Assembly: GCF_025466085.1 (NCBI RefSeq)
Contig: NZ_JANLOD010000050.1
Location: 1-64,000, forward strand
Origin: Pseudomonas sp. 14P_8.1_Bac3
Lineage (GTDB): Bacteria > Pseudomonadota > Gammaproteobacteria > Pseudomonadales > Pseudomonadaceae
Reading direction: 5' to 3'
Length of the DNA stretch: 64,000 bases
Of the stretch, positions 52,818 to 62,273 are shown piece by piece; position 1 is the stretch's first letter, and the number at the start of each line of letters is the position of its first letter. Both the position numbers and the translations under genes were made by a program. Below the pieces are notes generated by a model. The model did no database searches. It was not told the origin of the DNA and saw only the letters and a list, made by a program, of their open reading frames with translations.

Positions 52818-52835
52818 CTTAAGATATATCTTAAG
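52818..52835. promoter_or_regulatory. Palindromic operator candidate for the PadR regulator
   Basis: CTTAAGATATATCTTAAG is a perfect 18-base palindrome in an AT-rich pocket upstream of the PadR gene, the only such site in the gap. It is well placed for autorepression. Confidence 0.7.
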
Positions 52836-52928
52836 AAAGAGGCAAGTACACACGACGAACGGTCGGGCACGGTTGCCCGGCCTCGATTGAGACAACGAAG
52901 GGATTGATCCGATTCAAACGGACGGGCT

Positions 52929-55900
52929 TCAGCGCCGCGCGACCTCGACCGGCAGGCATTCCGTGTTGTTGCCCGGCTGCAAGTACGGCGTGAGGATGGG
53001 CGCCATGCCCTTGAGCACCTGCACCGGCAACGCCGAGGTGAATTTGAACGCTTCGGCGGTGCGCCCGGGCACGAACGCGGTCAACGTGCCGAAGTGGTGA
53101 TCGCCGATGTAGAACACGAACGTCGCCGTGCGGTTGATCGACTTCGAACTCAGAATCCGCCCGCCGGAACCGAAGGCTTCGATGCGGTTGTCCCCGGTCC
53201 CCGTTTTGCCGCCCATGCCCAACGGTTTGCCGTCCGGTGTCACGAAGCTGCCCGACACCCGTTTGGCGGTACCGGCATCCACGACCTGCGACAAGGCTTC
53301 GCGCATGGCCCTGGCCACTTCCACCGGCATCACCCGTTTGCCGACATCGGGGTCGTTGATCAGCTTGGTTTCATACGGCGTATTCGCCGCGAAGTGCAGG
53401 CTGTCGATGCGCAGGGTCGGCATGCGCACGCCATCGTTGAGGATGGTGCCGATCAGCTCGGCCAACGCGGCCGGCCGGTCGCCGGAGCTGCCAATGGCGG
53501 TCGCCAGTGACGGCACCAGGTGATCGAACGGATAGCCCACTTTCTGCCAGCGCTGGTGAATGTCGAGGAACGCCTCGATCTCCAGCATGGTGCGGATGCG
53601 GCCATCCCGGGCGCCCTTGTGTTTGCTCTTGAACAGCCAGCTGTAAACCTCCTGGCGTTCAAACTGGCTGGCCTTGACGACGTCGCTCCACTTGGCGTCG
53701 GGATGATTCAACAGATAACCCATCAGCCACAGATCCAGCGGGTGGACCTTGGCGATGAACCCCTGATCCGGCAGGTCATAAATGCCGGGGGCGTAGCTTT
53801 CGTAAAGACGTTGCAGGCGTTCGTCCGTGAGTTTTTCGGTGAGCTTGGCGCCGCTCATGTGTGAGCGCACGAAGCTGTTGAAGCTTTCCTGGCTGGCCTG
53901 CGGCAGCAAATAGCGATGCACCGCCGCCATGCGGATCGGCGTCGGCCGCATGCTGTCGAGGAAGGTTTCGAGCCGCTCCTGAGTGTCCTTGTTTTTGTAC
54001 TTTTTCCAGAACTTCAGCAGGAACGAAGTGCCTTCGCGGTCGGCGAAGGAAGCCAGGTATTCCTGGCGCCGCGGATCGCGGTCATCCCCGAGCAGTGCGG
54101 CGCTGTTGTTCGGGCCGGAATAGGTGGTGTAGCGCACCAGGTCACGCATCAGCCGAATGAACGGCAGATTGATGGATTCGCGCAGGGCATCGCGCAGGGT
54201 CGGTATGCGGCCGTTGTCTTCGTTACGGAAGTTGTGGAAGACGTGCAGCCCGCCACCGGTGAAAAACGCCTCGCCGGGGCTGGCCGAGTATTTGCGGTCC
54301 AGCGCAGCGCCAAGCATGCTTTGCAGATTACGATCCTTGTTCTGGATCAGGTAGTCGACGGCCCAGCGGCTCAGGCGATCCTGATCCGGTACGTCGACTT
54401 TCTTCAATTCCGGCACGCTCATCCCGGCGTATTTATCGTGCAGCTCGGAGATGATTTGCAGGTAAGTGGTGAGCACACGCATTTTCGCGGTGGAGCCCAA
54501 CTCGAGCTTGCTGCCTTCGTTGATGTCGAACGGCTGATCGGTGCTGTCGGTCTGCACCCGTACGCGCGAGCCGTCCGGGGTCAGTTCGAACAGGGTGAAG
54601 CTGTAGCGCACCTGGGTGGTGCTGGTGGGGGTGAGCAGGCGTTCGCCGATCAGGCCGATCTGCGCGGCGTACGCGGGATCGGCCAAACGCTTGAGGTATT
54701 CGGTGGCCTGGGTCTGCAGGTCGCCTTGCAACGTGCTGGTGGCCGAGAGGTCGAGGCGATCGAGGTCGTACAGCGGCCGATTGAGCAGCCCAGCCAGTCG
54801 GCTGCGCGCCACGCTGATGCCTTTGTTGGTTTCGATCGGCTGGATTGTCGGTTGGGCCTGCCAATCACGGTAGGTCACTTTGCTGGCCAGCGCGGCCGCG
54901 GCAAACGGTGCATCGATCACGTTGTTCTGGGCCAGCAGGCGAATGTGGCTGTCGGTGAGGTCAGCCAGCTCGTCATGGCCCTTGGTCAGGTAATGGGAGG
55001 GGCGGCGCTGGGCGATCATCAACGAGAGCATTTCACGCAGGGCCAGGCCCCTCGCCGCCAGGGCCTTCGGATCGGTGTCGGTGCTGGCCAGCGCATCGTT
55101 GGCCTCATTGAAATCGGCGCCGTACCAGACGCGCAGGCCCTCGGCCATGCCATGCACTTCACCATGGCCCGGCACCGCCGACAGCGGCACGCTGTTGAGG
55201 TAATCGCGGACCACGTTTTTCCGCGCCTCAAGGGTTTCCGGCCCGGCCTGATAGGCGCGGATGCTGGCGGAAATCATCTGACGGATCTTTTCGCCGCCCG
55301 ACACCGTCAGCCCGTCGGGGGAATGACGGTACTTCTCGAGTTGTGTCGCCAGCGTACTGCCGCCCGCCGACTGGCCAGGCATGTGGAGCAACTTGGCCAC
55401 CTGCGACCACGCGGCCATGCCAAAACGCGGCCAGTCCACGGCGGGGTTGGCCCGGGGCTGTTTTGGATCGAGCAGGAAGCGGTTTTCGATGAACAGCAAA
55501 CTGTTCACCACCACTGGCGGGATGGCATCGAAGCTGGAGTAGAGTTGTTGCGGGTATTTGTACTGATACAACGGCGCCGCGCGGCAGTCGGTAATCAACA
55601 ACCCCGCCTGGATTTTCTCCTGATAGGGCACGAAAAGGCCCTTGTCGCTGTAGTCCATCATCGCCTGGGAAAAGCGCGTCTGGGCCGCAACCACGTAATC
55701 ACGCTTGATCAATCGCGGCAGGAATTCCCCCAGCGAGCTGTATCCCAGACGCAGGTCGAAAGGCCCGGCGCCGGGGTAGCGGATCGCATCGCTGGGGCCG
55801 GGTTTCAGTTCATAGGTCAGGGTTGCGGCAAACTTGCTGGCTTCGCGGGATTGAAACTTCGAGGTGCGCATTTCCTTGGCGGCCGCCAGCCCCACGACGA

Positions 55901-56060
55901 CCGCGATAATCAACAACAGTAACCAGAAAGCCTTCCAGCCGTGCTTCGTGCGACTGCGAGGCGGTTTTTCAGGTAAAGGCGCTTCATCCACACGTTCAGT
56001 CGGAACCACAGATTTACTCGAATCGGTTTGCCACAAAGCGCCCATAGTCGACTGATCCAT
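52929..56060 (-). CDS. Divergent class A penicillin-binding-protein-like enzyme (GT51 + transpeptidase)
   Basis: A 1043-residue protein: cytoplasmic tail, one membrane segment (about residues 43-61, KAFWLLLLIIAVVVGLAAA), a GT51-like transglycosylase region and a transpeptidase domain. The transpeptidase triad is intact: STAK (about residue 521), SIN in RESINLPFIRL, and KTGTG (about 950). In the GT51 part the first catalytic Glu survives in ENRF (usually ED), GGST is followed by LATQ rather than ITQQ, and the RKxxE motif appears as EKIRQ, with Gln for the second Glu. It is longer than PBP1a or PBP1b. Probably an accessory peptidoglycan enzyme of uncertain glycosyltransferase activity. Confidence 0.88.
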   Translation of the reverse strand: MDQSTMGALWQTDSSKSVVPTERVDEAPLPEKPPRSRTKHGWKAFWLLLLIIAVVVGLAAAKEMRTSKFQSREASKFAATLTYELKPGPSDAIRYPGAGPFDLRLGYSSLGEFLPRLIKRDYVVAAQTRFSQAMMDYSDKGLFVPYQEKIQAGLLITDCRAAPLYQYKYPQQLYSSFDAIPPVVVNSLLFIENRFLLDPKQPRANPAVDWPRFGMAAWSQVAKLLHMPGQSAGGSTLATQLEKYRHSPDGLTVSGGEKIRQMISASIRAYQAGPETLEARKNVVRDYLNSVPLSAVPGHGEVHGMAEGLRVWYGADFNEANDALASTDTDPKALAARGLALREMLSLMIAQRRPSHYLTKGHDELADLTDSHIRLLAQNNVIDAPFAAAALASKVTYRDWQAQPTIQPIETNKGISVARSRLAGLLNRPLYDLDRLDLSATSTLQGDLQTQATEYLKRLADPAYAAQIGLIGERLLTPTSTTQVRYSFTLFELTPDGSRVRVQTDSTDQPFDINEGSKLELGSTAKMRVLTTYLQIISELHDKYAGMSVPELKKVDVPDQDRLSRWAVDYLIQNKDRNLQSMLGAALDRKYSASPGEAFFTGGGLHVFHNFRNEDNGRIPTLRDALRESINLPFIRLMRDLVRYTTYSGPNNSAALLGDDRDPRRQEYLASFADREGTSFLLKFWKKYKNKDTQERLETFLDSMRPTPIRMAAVHRYLLPQASQESFNSFVRSHMSGAKLTEKLTDERLQRLYESYAPGIYDLPDQGFIAKVHPLDLWLMGYLLNHPDAKWSDVVKASQFERQEVYSWLFKSKHKGARDGRIRTMLEIEAFLDIHQRWQKVGYPFDHLVPSLATAIGSSGDRPAALAELIGTILNDGVRMPTLRIDSLHFAANTPYETKLINDPDVGKRVMPVEVARAMREALSQVVDAGTAKRVSGSFVTPDGKPLGMGGKTGTGDNRIEAFGSGGRILSSKSINRTATFVFYIGDHHFGTLTAFVPGRTAEAFKFTSALPVQVLKGMAPILTPYLQPGNNTECLPVEVARR

Positions 56061-56634
56061 TCACGCAGATTGATCGGACTTGTCTGAAGCTTAGTCGGTG
56101 GTTGGCGATGGTGAAAAAATTGTGAACACGGTTGTCGCGAATTTCCCGAATCCACGCCGATCCTGTAGGAGCTGGCTTGCCGGCGATGGACGCTCGGGCA
56201 ACGCGCTTACCCAGGCGCAATGCGCCATCGTTTACGACCCTCGCTGGCAAGCCAGCTCCTACCAGAGTGCTTCATGGCTGTGAAGGCCGGATTAGAGCCA
56301 TCGCACTGCAAGTTCTACCTTCGTAGGGACATGACGATGCACCAATGCTGTGCAATACTCCGCGCCGTTTCGGTGACGAATATTCCTACAAAAGCCAGGT
56401 GATGCGCCTCCGCTAGCTGGGCTTTTGCCGAGAGTTCCCGCTGAATGTTGTGGTTTATAGAGTGAAAACTCCTGTAGGAAGCTTTTTATACTGCACGCCC
56501 CGCTGATCTTGGAGGTTTGTCCTACAAGACGGTTCTGCCCACGAAGCAGGGCCGGTTTCAGGCAAGCAATGGCTTATCGGCCAGCGCTTCGACACTCGGT
56601 GGCCCTACCCAATAACAAGACGAGGTTGTACCCC
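56061..56634. other. Long intergenic region between the PBP-like gene and the ProY-like permease
   Basis: About 570 bases with a REP pair at 56163-56262. The rest (56270-56634) contains only short frames without ribosome sites or recognisable products, and must hold the promoter of the permease gene; I could not pick a convincing -10/-35 pair. Confidence 0.5.
56163..56262. repeat. REP inverted pair, GCTGGCTTGCC variant
   Basis: Left arm 56163-56188 (GGAGCTGGCTTGCCGGCGAT) and right arm 56240-56262 (TCGCTGGCAAGCCAGCTCCT) share the same variant as the pair upstream of oprB. Confidence 0.85.
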
Positions 56635-58056
56635 ATGCCAGTCGGCAATCACCTGCCCCACGGCGAGACCGCTCAGGGCGGCCCGCTTAAACGCGAACTC
56701 GGCGAACGGCATATTCGCTTGATGGCGCTCGGTGCCTGTATCGGCGTCGGCCTGTTCCTCGGCTCGGCCAAGGCCATCGAAATGGCCGGCCCCGCCATCA
56801 TGCTCTCCTACATCATTGGCGGTCTGGCGATCCTGGTGATCATGCGCGCCCTCGGCGAGATGGCCGTGCACAACCCGGTCGCCGGCTCCTTCAGCCGTTA
56901 CGCCCAGGATTATCTCGGCCCGCTGGCGGGCTTCCTGACCGGCTGGAACTACTGGTTCCTGTGGCTGGTGACGTGCATCGCGGAAATCACCGCGGTGGCG
57001 GTGTACATGGGCGTCTGGTTCCCGGATGTGCCGCGCTGGATCTGGGCGCTGGCGGCGTTGATCAGCATGGGCTCGATCAACCTGATCGCGGTCAAGGCCT
57101 TCGGTGAATTCGAATTCTGGTTCGCCCTGATCAAGATCGTCACCATCATCGCCATGGTCGTTGGCGGCGTCGGCGTGATCGCCTTCGGTTTCGGTAACGA
57201 CGGCGTGGCGCTGGGCATTTCCAACCTGTGGGCCCATGGCGGTTTCATGCCCAACGGCGTGCAAGGCGTGTTGATGTCCCTGCAAATGGTGATGTTCGCC
57301 TACCTCGGCGTCGAGATGATCGGCCTGACCGCGGGCGAAGCGAAGAACCCGCAGAAGACCATTCCCAGCGCCATCGGCTCGGTGTTCTGGCGGATCCTGC
57401 TGTTCTACGTCGGCGCGCTGTTCGTGATCCTGTCGATCTACCCGTGGAACGAAATCGGCACCCAGGGCAGTCCGTTCGTCATGACTTTCGAGCGTCTGGG
57501 CATCAAGACCGCCGCCGGCATCATCAACTTCGTGGTGATCACGGCGGCGCTGTCGTCCTGCAACGGCGGCATCTTCAGCACCGGGCGCATGCTCTACAGC
57601 CTGGCGCAGAACGGCCAGGCCCCGGCCGGTTTCGCCAAGACCTCGAATAACGGTGTGCCGCGTCGGGCGTTGCTGTTGTCGATTTTCGCCCTGTTGCTAG
57701 GCGTGCTGCTCAACTACCTGGTGCCGGAGAAAGTCTTCGTCTGGGTGACGGCCATCGCCACCTTCGGCGCAATCTGGACCTGGGTGATGATCCTGCTGGC
57801 GCAGCTGAAATTTCGCAGGGGCCTGAGTGCCAGCGAACGTGCCGGCCTGAAATACAAGATGTGGTTGTACCCGGTCAGCTCGTACCTGGCGCTGGCGTTC
57901 CTGGTGCTGGTGGTCGGCCTGATGGCGTACTTCCCGGACACCCGCGTGGCGCTGTACGTCGGCCCGGCATTTTTGCTGCTGCTGACGGTGTTGTTTTATG
58001 TGTTCAAGTTGCAGCCGACCAATGCCACGCAAGGGACGGTGCGTTCGGTTTCGTGA
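56635..58056 (+). CDS. Amino acid permease, ProY-like (APC family)
   Basis: A 473-residue transporter with about 12 membrane segments. It resembles E. coli ProY and related AroP/GabP proteins along its length: LGERHIRLMALGACIGVGLF, ALGEMAVHNPVAGSFSRYAQ, FAYLGVEMIGLTAGEAKNPQ and SIYPWNEIGTQGSPFV. The likely substrate is proline, histidine or an aromatic amino acid, which sequence alone does not settle. The ATG at 56635 gives the conserved start; the frame is open upstream without similarity. It stands alone and is followed by a strong terminator. Confidence 0.9.
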   Translation: MPVGNHLPHGETAQGGPLKRELGERHIRLMALGACIGVGLFLGSAKAIEMAGPAIMLSYIIGGLAILVIMRALGEMAVHNPVAGSFSRYAQDYLGPLAGFLTGWNYWFLWLVTCIAEITAVAVYMGVWFPDVPRWIWALAALISMGSINLIAVKAFGEFEFWFALIKIVTIIAMVVGGVGVIAFGFGNDGVALGISNLWAHGGFMPNGVQGVLMSLQMVMFAYLGVEMIGLTAGEAKNPQKTIPSAIGSVFWRILLFYVGALFVILSIYPWNEIGTQGSPFVMTFERLGIKTAAGIINFVVITAALSSCNGGIFSTGRMLYSLAQNGQAPAGFAKTSNNGVPRRALLLSIFALLLGVLLNYLVPEKVFVWVTAIATFGAIWTWVMILLAQLKFRRGLSASERAGLKYKMWLYPVSSYLALAFLVLVVGLMAYFPDTRVALYVGPAFLLLLTVLFYVFKLQPTNATQGTVRSVS

Positions 58057-58071
58057 TGGACGCTTGAAATG

Positions 58072-58104
58072 AAAAAGCCCCGGTTGTTGTGACCGGGGCT
58101 TTTT
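58072..58104 (+). terminator. Terminator after the ProY-like permease gene
   Basis: AAAAAGCCCCGGT (58072-58084) pairs over 13 bases with ACCGGGGCTTTTT (58092-58104). Works in both directions, serving also the convergent opgD gene. Confidence 0.92.
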
Positions 58105-58140
58105 CGTTTGCGGGTAGAGATCTGTTGTCTGAGCGGCCGT

Positions 58141-58206
58141 CTTCGCGAGCAGGCTCGCTCCCACAGGGGATGCATTCCAGATGTGGGAGCGAGCCTGCTC
58201 GCGAAG
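58141..58206. repeat. REP inverted pair with short spacer
   Basis: Arms 58141-58167 and 58183-58206 of the CGAGC type around GGATGCATTCCAGAT. The same inner spacer occurs in the pair at 62274-62340, which has a different stem variant. Confidence 0.9.
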
Positions 58207-58232
58207 AGGCCAAATCAGCCAATCAATAACCC

Positions 58233-59861
58233 TCAGGTGTACTTACGCTTCTCCGGCGCCGGCGGGAAATACTGATACAACCACGTCTCGCTCAACGTCC
58301 GGTCATTGGTGCGAATGAACAACCGCAGCTCCACCGGTTCCACACTGTCATTGGTCGGAAACCAGTCGAAGGTAATCCGGTAACCCTTGATGTCATCGAG
58401 CACCAGCACGTTGAAGTCCTTGACCTCGCCGTTGGAGCACGTGACCACCGGCTCGATCCCCGTGCCTTCCGGCAAACGGTCCAGCCCGCCACCGGTGAAG
58501 TCCACCGCAAAGCGCCGCGCCCAGACTTCCGGATAATGCTCGCCAGGCGCCCAGCCCTCGGTAAAGCCGCCCATGCCCGAACGGGTCGCGTTGACCCGCG
58601 CCAGCGGCGTGCCGACCGGTGGCAGTGCGCTCCAGTAGAGCTTGTAGCCGTAGTTCAGCGAGTCACCCGCCGCGACCGGTTTTTTCGGGGTCCAGAAGGC
58701 GACGATGTTATCCAGCGTTTCGCCCGTCGTCGGAATTTCCAGCAGATCGATAGAGCCTTCGCCCCACGCGGTGGTCGGTTCGACCCACAGGCTCGGGCGC
58801 TTGCTGTACCAGTCGACGGTGTCCTGATAGCTGGCAAACTCGTGATCGGTCTGCACCAGGCCGAACCCTTTCGGGTCGGTGTCGGCGAAGGCATTGAATT
58901 GCAGCGTGGCCGGATTGTTCAGCGGACGGCAGATCCACTCACCGTTGCCGCGCCACATCGCCAGGCGATCCGAGTCGTGGATTTGCGGGTGAATGGTGTC
59001 GCACATGCGTCGCTCGTGGGTGCCGCAGCTGAACATGCTGGTCATCGGCGCGATGCCCAACTGCTCGATGGCGGTCCGCGCGTTGATGTGCGCATCGATG
59101 GCCATTACGACCTGGCTGGCCTGGCAATCAATGTCGAAACGGTAGGCGCCGGTGGCGCTCGGCGAGTCGAGCAGGGCGTACATCACGAACCGGGTGCTGT
59201 CCTTGTCCGGGGTCTCGAACCAGAACTTGGTGAAATCGGGGAATTCTTCACGCTTTTTAGCGTAGGTATCGACCGCCAGCCCTCGGGCCGACAGACCGTA
59301 CTGGCCGGTGGCATCGACCGCACGGAAATAACTGGCGCCGAGGAAAGACAACACGTCGTGACGGTCCAGCTCCGGCGCCTTGAACAGCTTGAACCCGGAG
59401 AAACCCAGGTCGCCCTTAAGCTGCTGGGTGTCGACGCCCTTGGTGTTTTCATAGTTGAACAGCGAAGGGCGGAAATGCACTTCCCGCGCCTGACGCGTCT
59501 TGGGGTCGACGCTGTACATGCGCACCGGCTGCTTGAAGCCCATGCCGACGTGGAAGAACTGCACATCCAGCTGACCTTTCAGATCCTTCCACAGGGAATG
59601 ATTGGCGTCGTAGCGGATGGCATTGAAATTTTGTGGCGTCATCGTCGCCAAGGTCGGCGGGAGCACCTGCTTGGTGTCCTCATAGCGGCTGCCGGCGAGC
59701 TGCTTGGCCTGGATCTTCAACGTCTCGAAATCGAAGGCCTGCGCTTCACCGTCGGCGGTGTCGTTAGCCGCCCAGGCCCGGGCGGCGAGCAGGCCGCTGG
59801 CCGACAGACCGGTGTAGGCCGCAATGGCCATGGACGCTTTGAGCAAATTCCTGCGGTGCAT
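58233..59861 (-). CDS. opgD: Glucan biosynthesis protein D (OpgD)
   Basis: OpgD acts in the periplasm in making osmoregulated periplasmic glucans. The 542-residue protein starts with a twin-arginine signal (MHRRNLLKASMAIAAYTGLS, cleavage after ARAWA), as E. coli OpgD does, then the MdoG-type catalytic beta-sandwich (FHVGMGFKQPVRMYSVDP, EWICRPLNNP) and a C-terminal Ig-like domain. The ATG at 59861 is chosen for the Tat signal. Pseudomonads also have opgGH elsewhere, so OpgD is an extra or modifying copy here. Confidence 0.94.
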   Translation of the reverse strand: MHRRNLLKASMAIAAYTGLSASGLLAARAWAANDTADGEAQAFDFETLKIQAKQLAGSRYEDTKQVLPPTLATMTPQNFNAIRYDANHSLWKDLKGQLDVQFFHVGMGFKQPVRMYSVDPKTRQAREVHFRPSLFNYENTKGVDTQQLKGDLGFSGFKLFKAPELDRHDVLSFLGASYFRAVDATGQYGLSARGLAVDTYAKKREEFPDFTKFWFETPDKDSTRFVMYALLDSPSATGAYRFDIDCQASQVVMAIDAHINARTAIEQLGIAPMTSMFSCGTHERRMCDTIHPQIHDSDRLAMWRGNGEWICRPLNNPATLQFNAFADTDPKGFGLVQTDHEFASYQDTVDWYSKRPSLWVEPTTAWGEGSIDLLEIPTTGETLDNIVAFWTPKKPVAAGDSLNYGYKLYWSALPPVGTPLARVNATRSGMGGFTEGWAPGEHYPEVWARRFAVDFTGGGLDRLPEGTGIEPVVTCSNGEVKDFNVLVLDDIKGYRITFDWFPTNDSVEPVELRLFIRTNDRTLSETWLYQYFPPAPEKRKYT

Positions 59862-60276
59862 AAGTACAACCTGTCGTGAACAATCCGGTGCCGTTCCTGG
59901 CACGTGCCGGATCAAAAATGGAGGTTCGGACATGCCTTCGGCCAAACGCTGCGGACTTTAAACAGATGCCAAATAGCTTAAACCGTTCGCCCGCCGAGAA
60001 AAAATCATTGATGGCGCGACGATGGCATCGCTATGAAACAAGACATTTCCGGGAAACGTTTCCCACAGCCATTTCTGATTTAGAGGGCATTTCTGCTTTT
60101 TTCGACTAATTACTCTAAAAACCGCTTTTCAGCGCCCGGATAGTTTCTATTCTATGGGCATGACCGGTTTCTGCCCTCAGGCCGGTGGGATTTCAGTTGA
60201 CACGAACAGGCGGCTGAAAAAGGGAAGGGCGATGCGGTATCTGAAGTTTTCTTTGACGTAGAGAGGGACATCGTCC
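59862..60276. other. Divergent intergenic region opgD / small ORF
   Basis: About 415 bases with an AT-rich core (60060-60160). It must hold the opgD promoter on the minus strand and that of the 61-codon gene on the plus strand. One frame of 77 codons (59876-60109) lies inside but lacks a ribosome site and family features. Confidence 0.5.
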
Positions 60277-60462
60277 ATGTCGAAAGTACAAGGCATCACC
60301 GAAATGTTGGGAATCTTCCCCTGCCTGGGCCTCGGGCGGCGAAGGCGCCGTCTTAATTCGGAGGAATTGAAGCTGGTGGAACGCTACCGCGAGCTGTCGG
60401 AGAACGACCGGATAGCGATGCGGTATCTGGTGGATGCGATGAGGAGCGTTTCGAGGTTTTAA
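60277..60462 (+). CDS. Small conserved-looking protein, unknown function (61 aa)
   Basis: A 61-residue basic/amphipathic protein, MSKVQGITEMLGIFPCLGLG, then a run of five arginines and the helix-rich tail SEELKLVERYRELSENDRIA followed by MRYLVDAM. The tail resembles the C-terminal helices of XRE-type regulators, without the DNA-binding part. An AGAGGG site lies nine bases before the ATG. No signal peptide. It stands alone between opgD and the APC permease gene. Likely real, function unknown. Confidence 0.65.
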   Translation: MSKVQGITEMLGIFPCLGLGRRRRRLNSEELKLVERYRELSENDRIAMRYLVDAMRSVSRF

Positions 60463-60593
60463 ATGAGGAACGACGTTCAGCCGTGGCAAGCTCCGCGGCT
60501 CAACGTCGACACTTACCCATCCTGCGATGTATTTCGAAATGCAATGAATCGTTAACTGTAGGAGCCTTCGTCTTCAGTTACAGGGGTAGAGCG

Positions 60594-60623
60594 TGCCCCG
60601 GGACCTTACTTGATCCCGGGGCA
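60594..60623. terminator. Hairpin after the APC permease gene
   Basis: TGCCCCGGGA (60594-60603) pairs with TCCCGGGGCA (60614-60623), eight bases past the permease stop on the minus strand. No U run follows, so termination would be weak or Rho-assisted. Confidence 0.5.
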
Positions 60624-60630
60624 AATCACG

Positions 60631-62115
60631 TTAGCGACCAACCTTCCAGGCATCCCCGGCAGGCGCCGTCCCATGGTCATACGGCTTGGCAATCCACATG
60701 TACAGCAACCCCAGGCCAATCACGATCGCCGTACTCAGCACCATCGCATAGTTGATGTACCACGCCGCATCCGGAGTGCGCGGCCAGGCCATGTTGATGA
60801 TGGCGCTGATGCCGTAGAGCAGGGCGCCGATGTTGACGGCCCAGCCCCAGGCGCCGAGGGTGAATTTGCCGCTCGGTTTCCAGCCTTTGATGCGGGCATA
60901 CAGTGCCGCGAGGACGATCATCTGGAACGCGAGGTAGATGCCGATCGCCGCGAAGCTGACGATGGTGGCGACCGCGTCTTGCAGGAAGAAGCCAAGGATG
61001 ATGATCAGCGCCGGCAGGACACCGGAGACGAACAGCGCGGCAACCGGCACCTGAGTCGTAGGAGAAATCTTCTTCAGCAGCGAGCTGCCGATGACCATTT
61101 CGTCCCGGGCGTAGGAATACAGCAGACGACTCGCTGCGGCTTGCAGGCTGATGACGCAGGAGATGAAGGAAATCATCACCACGCCCATCACCACTTTCGA
61201 ACCGACCGGGCCGAAGGCGTTGTTGAGGATGGTGGTGACCGGGTCTTTGTCGGTGCCGTTGATCACGGCTTGCATGTCCGGTACGGCGAGGATCAGCGCC
61301 AGGCAGGCGAACATCGCGGCGACGCCGCCGATGTAGATGGTCATGCGCATGGCCACCGGGATTTGCTTGCTCGGGTTCGGGGTTTCTTCGGCCACGTCAC
61401 CGCAGGCCTCGAAGCCGTAGTACAGGAACATCCCCGCCAGCGAGGCGGTGAGGAAGGCCGGCAGGTAGGAGCCGTTGATGCTGATGTCGAAGGTGTTGAA
61501 CAGTACGCTGAGCGGTTGATGACGTTCGAAGATCAGCAGGTAAACGCCGACGATGACCGCGCCGACCAGTTCGCAAAGGAAGCCGAACATGGCGATGCGC
61601 GCCAGCACTTTGGTGCCGCTGAGGTTGACCAGGGTGGCGAATAGCGTCAGCACCAGGGCGATCACGATGTTGGTGTTGTTGCTCGGTTCAAAACCCAGCA
61701 TGGCGGCCAGGTAAGGACCGGCGCCGACGGCGACCGCGGCGATGGTGACGCACAGGGCGATGGAGTAGATCCAGCCGACCATCCACGCCCAGCGTTTGCC
61801 CACCAAGCGGCGAGCCCACGGGTACACGCCGCCGGAAATCGGGAACTGCGAGACCACTTCGCCGAAGATCAGGCACACCAGCAACTGGCCGCAACCGACC
61901 AGCAAGTAGGCCCAGAACATCGGCGGCCCACCGGCGGCCAGGCACAGGCCGAAGAGGGTATACACCCCGACGACCGGGGAGAGGTAAGTGAAGCCCAGGG
62001 CAAAGTTTTCCCAGAGGCTCATGCTGCGGTTGAAGTTGGAGGTGTAACCCAGCTTGCGGAGTTGCTCGGCATCGCTGTCGGCAGCGGCTGCGGAGAGTTC
62101 GGGTGATGCGTTCAT
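60631..62115 (-). CDS. APC-family amino acid/polyamine permease
   Basis: A 494-residue transporter with about 12 membrane segments, of the eukaryotic-like amino acid/choline/GABA permease branch. Features: LGYTSNFNRSMSLWENFALG, FTYLSPVVGVYTLFG, GEVVSQFPISGGVYPWARRL and FYYGFEACGDVAEETPNPSK. Lying downstream of gamma-aminobutyraldehyde dehydrogenase on the same strand, it may import putrescine, GABA or a related amine. The gap of 229 bases contains a REP pair, so it may have its own promoter. Confidence 0.88.
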   Translation of the reverse strand: MNASPELSAAAADSDAEQLRKLGYTSNFNRSMSLWENFALGFTYLSPVVGVYTLFGLCLAAGGPPMFWAYLLVGCGQLLVCLIFGEVVSQFPISGGVYPWARRLVGKRWAWMVGWIYSIALCVTIAAVAVGAGPYLAAMLGFEPSNNTNIVIALVLTLFATLVNLSGTKVLARIAMFGFLCELVGAVIVGVYLLIFERHQPLSVLFNTFDISINGSYLPAFLTASLAGMFLYYGFEACGDVAEETPNPSKQIPVAMRMTIYIGGVAAMFACLALILAVPDMQAVINGTDKDPVTTILNNAFGPVGSKVVMGVVMISFISCVISLQAAASRLLYSYARDEMVIGSSLLKKISPTTQVPVAALFVSGVLPALIIILGFFLQDAVATIVSFAAIGIYLAFQMIVLAALYARIKGWKPSGKFTLGAWGWAVNIGALLYGISAIINMAWPRTPDAAWYINYAMVLSTAIVIGLGLLYMWIAKPYDHGTAPAGDAWKVGR

Positions 62116-62273
62116 GGTGTGTTAGCTCCGGAAAATCGGCAGATTTCGGATGTCCGACACCGTGGCGGGGCCTTGGCAGGCGCTGCCCGGGTCGGTGGTT
62201 ATTGTTGTGTGTTGCCTGCGTTGATACCTGGTGGTGCGTGGTGCCGGTTTCGGCCTTGAAACCGGGGTGACGC

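Noticed and set aside
53916..55922. 668-codon open frame on the plus strand
   Set aside because: Antisense of the PBP-like gene; composition and lack of a ribosome site mark it as a shadow.
56220..56402. 60-codon frame downstream of a REP pair
   Set aside because: It begins inside the REP element and has no ribosome site or plausible product.
59876..60109. 77-codon frame beside opgD
   Set aside because: No ribosome site, no family features, and it overlaps the region that must hold the opgD promoter.
62160..62200. Possible sigma-54 promoter near the APC permease
   Set aside because: TGGCA is followed by TGCC at roughly the right spacing but the GC/TTGC core is wrong and it points away from the permease gene.
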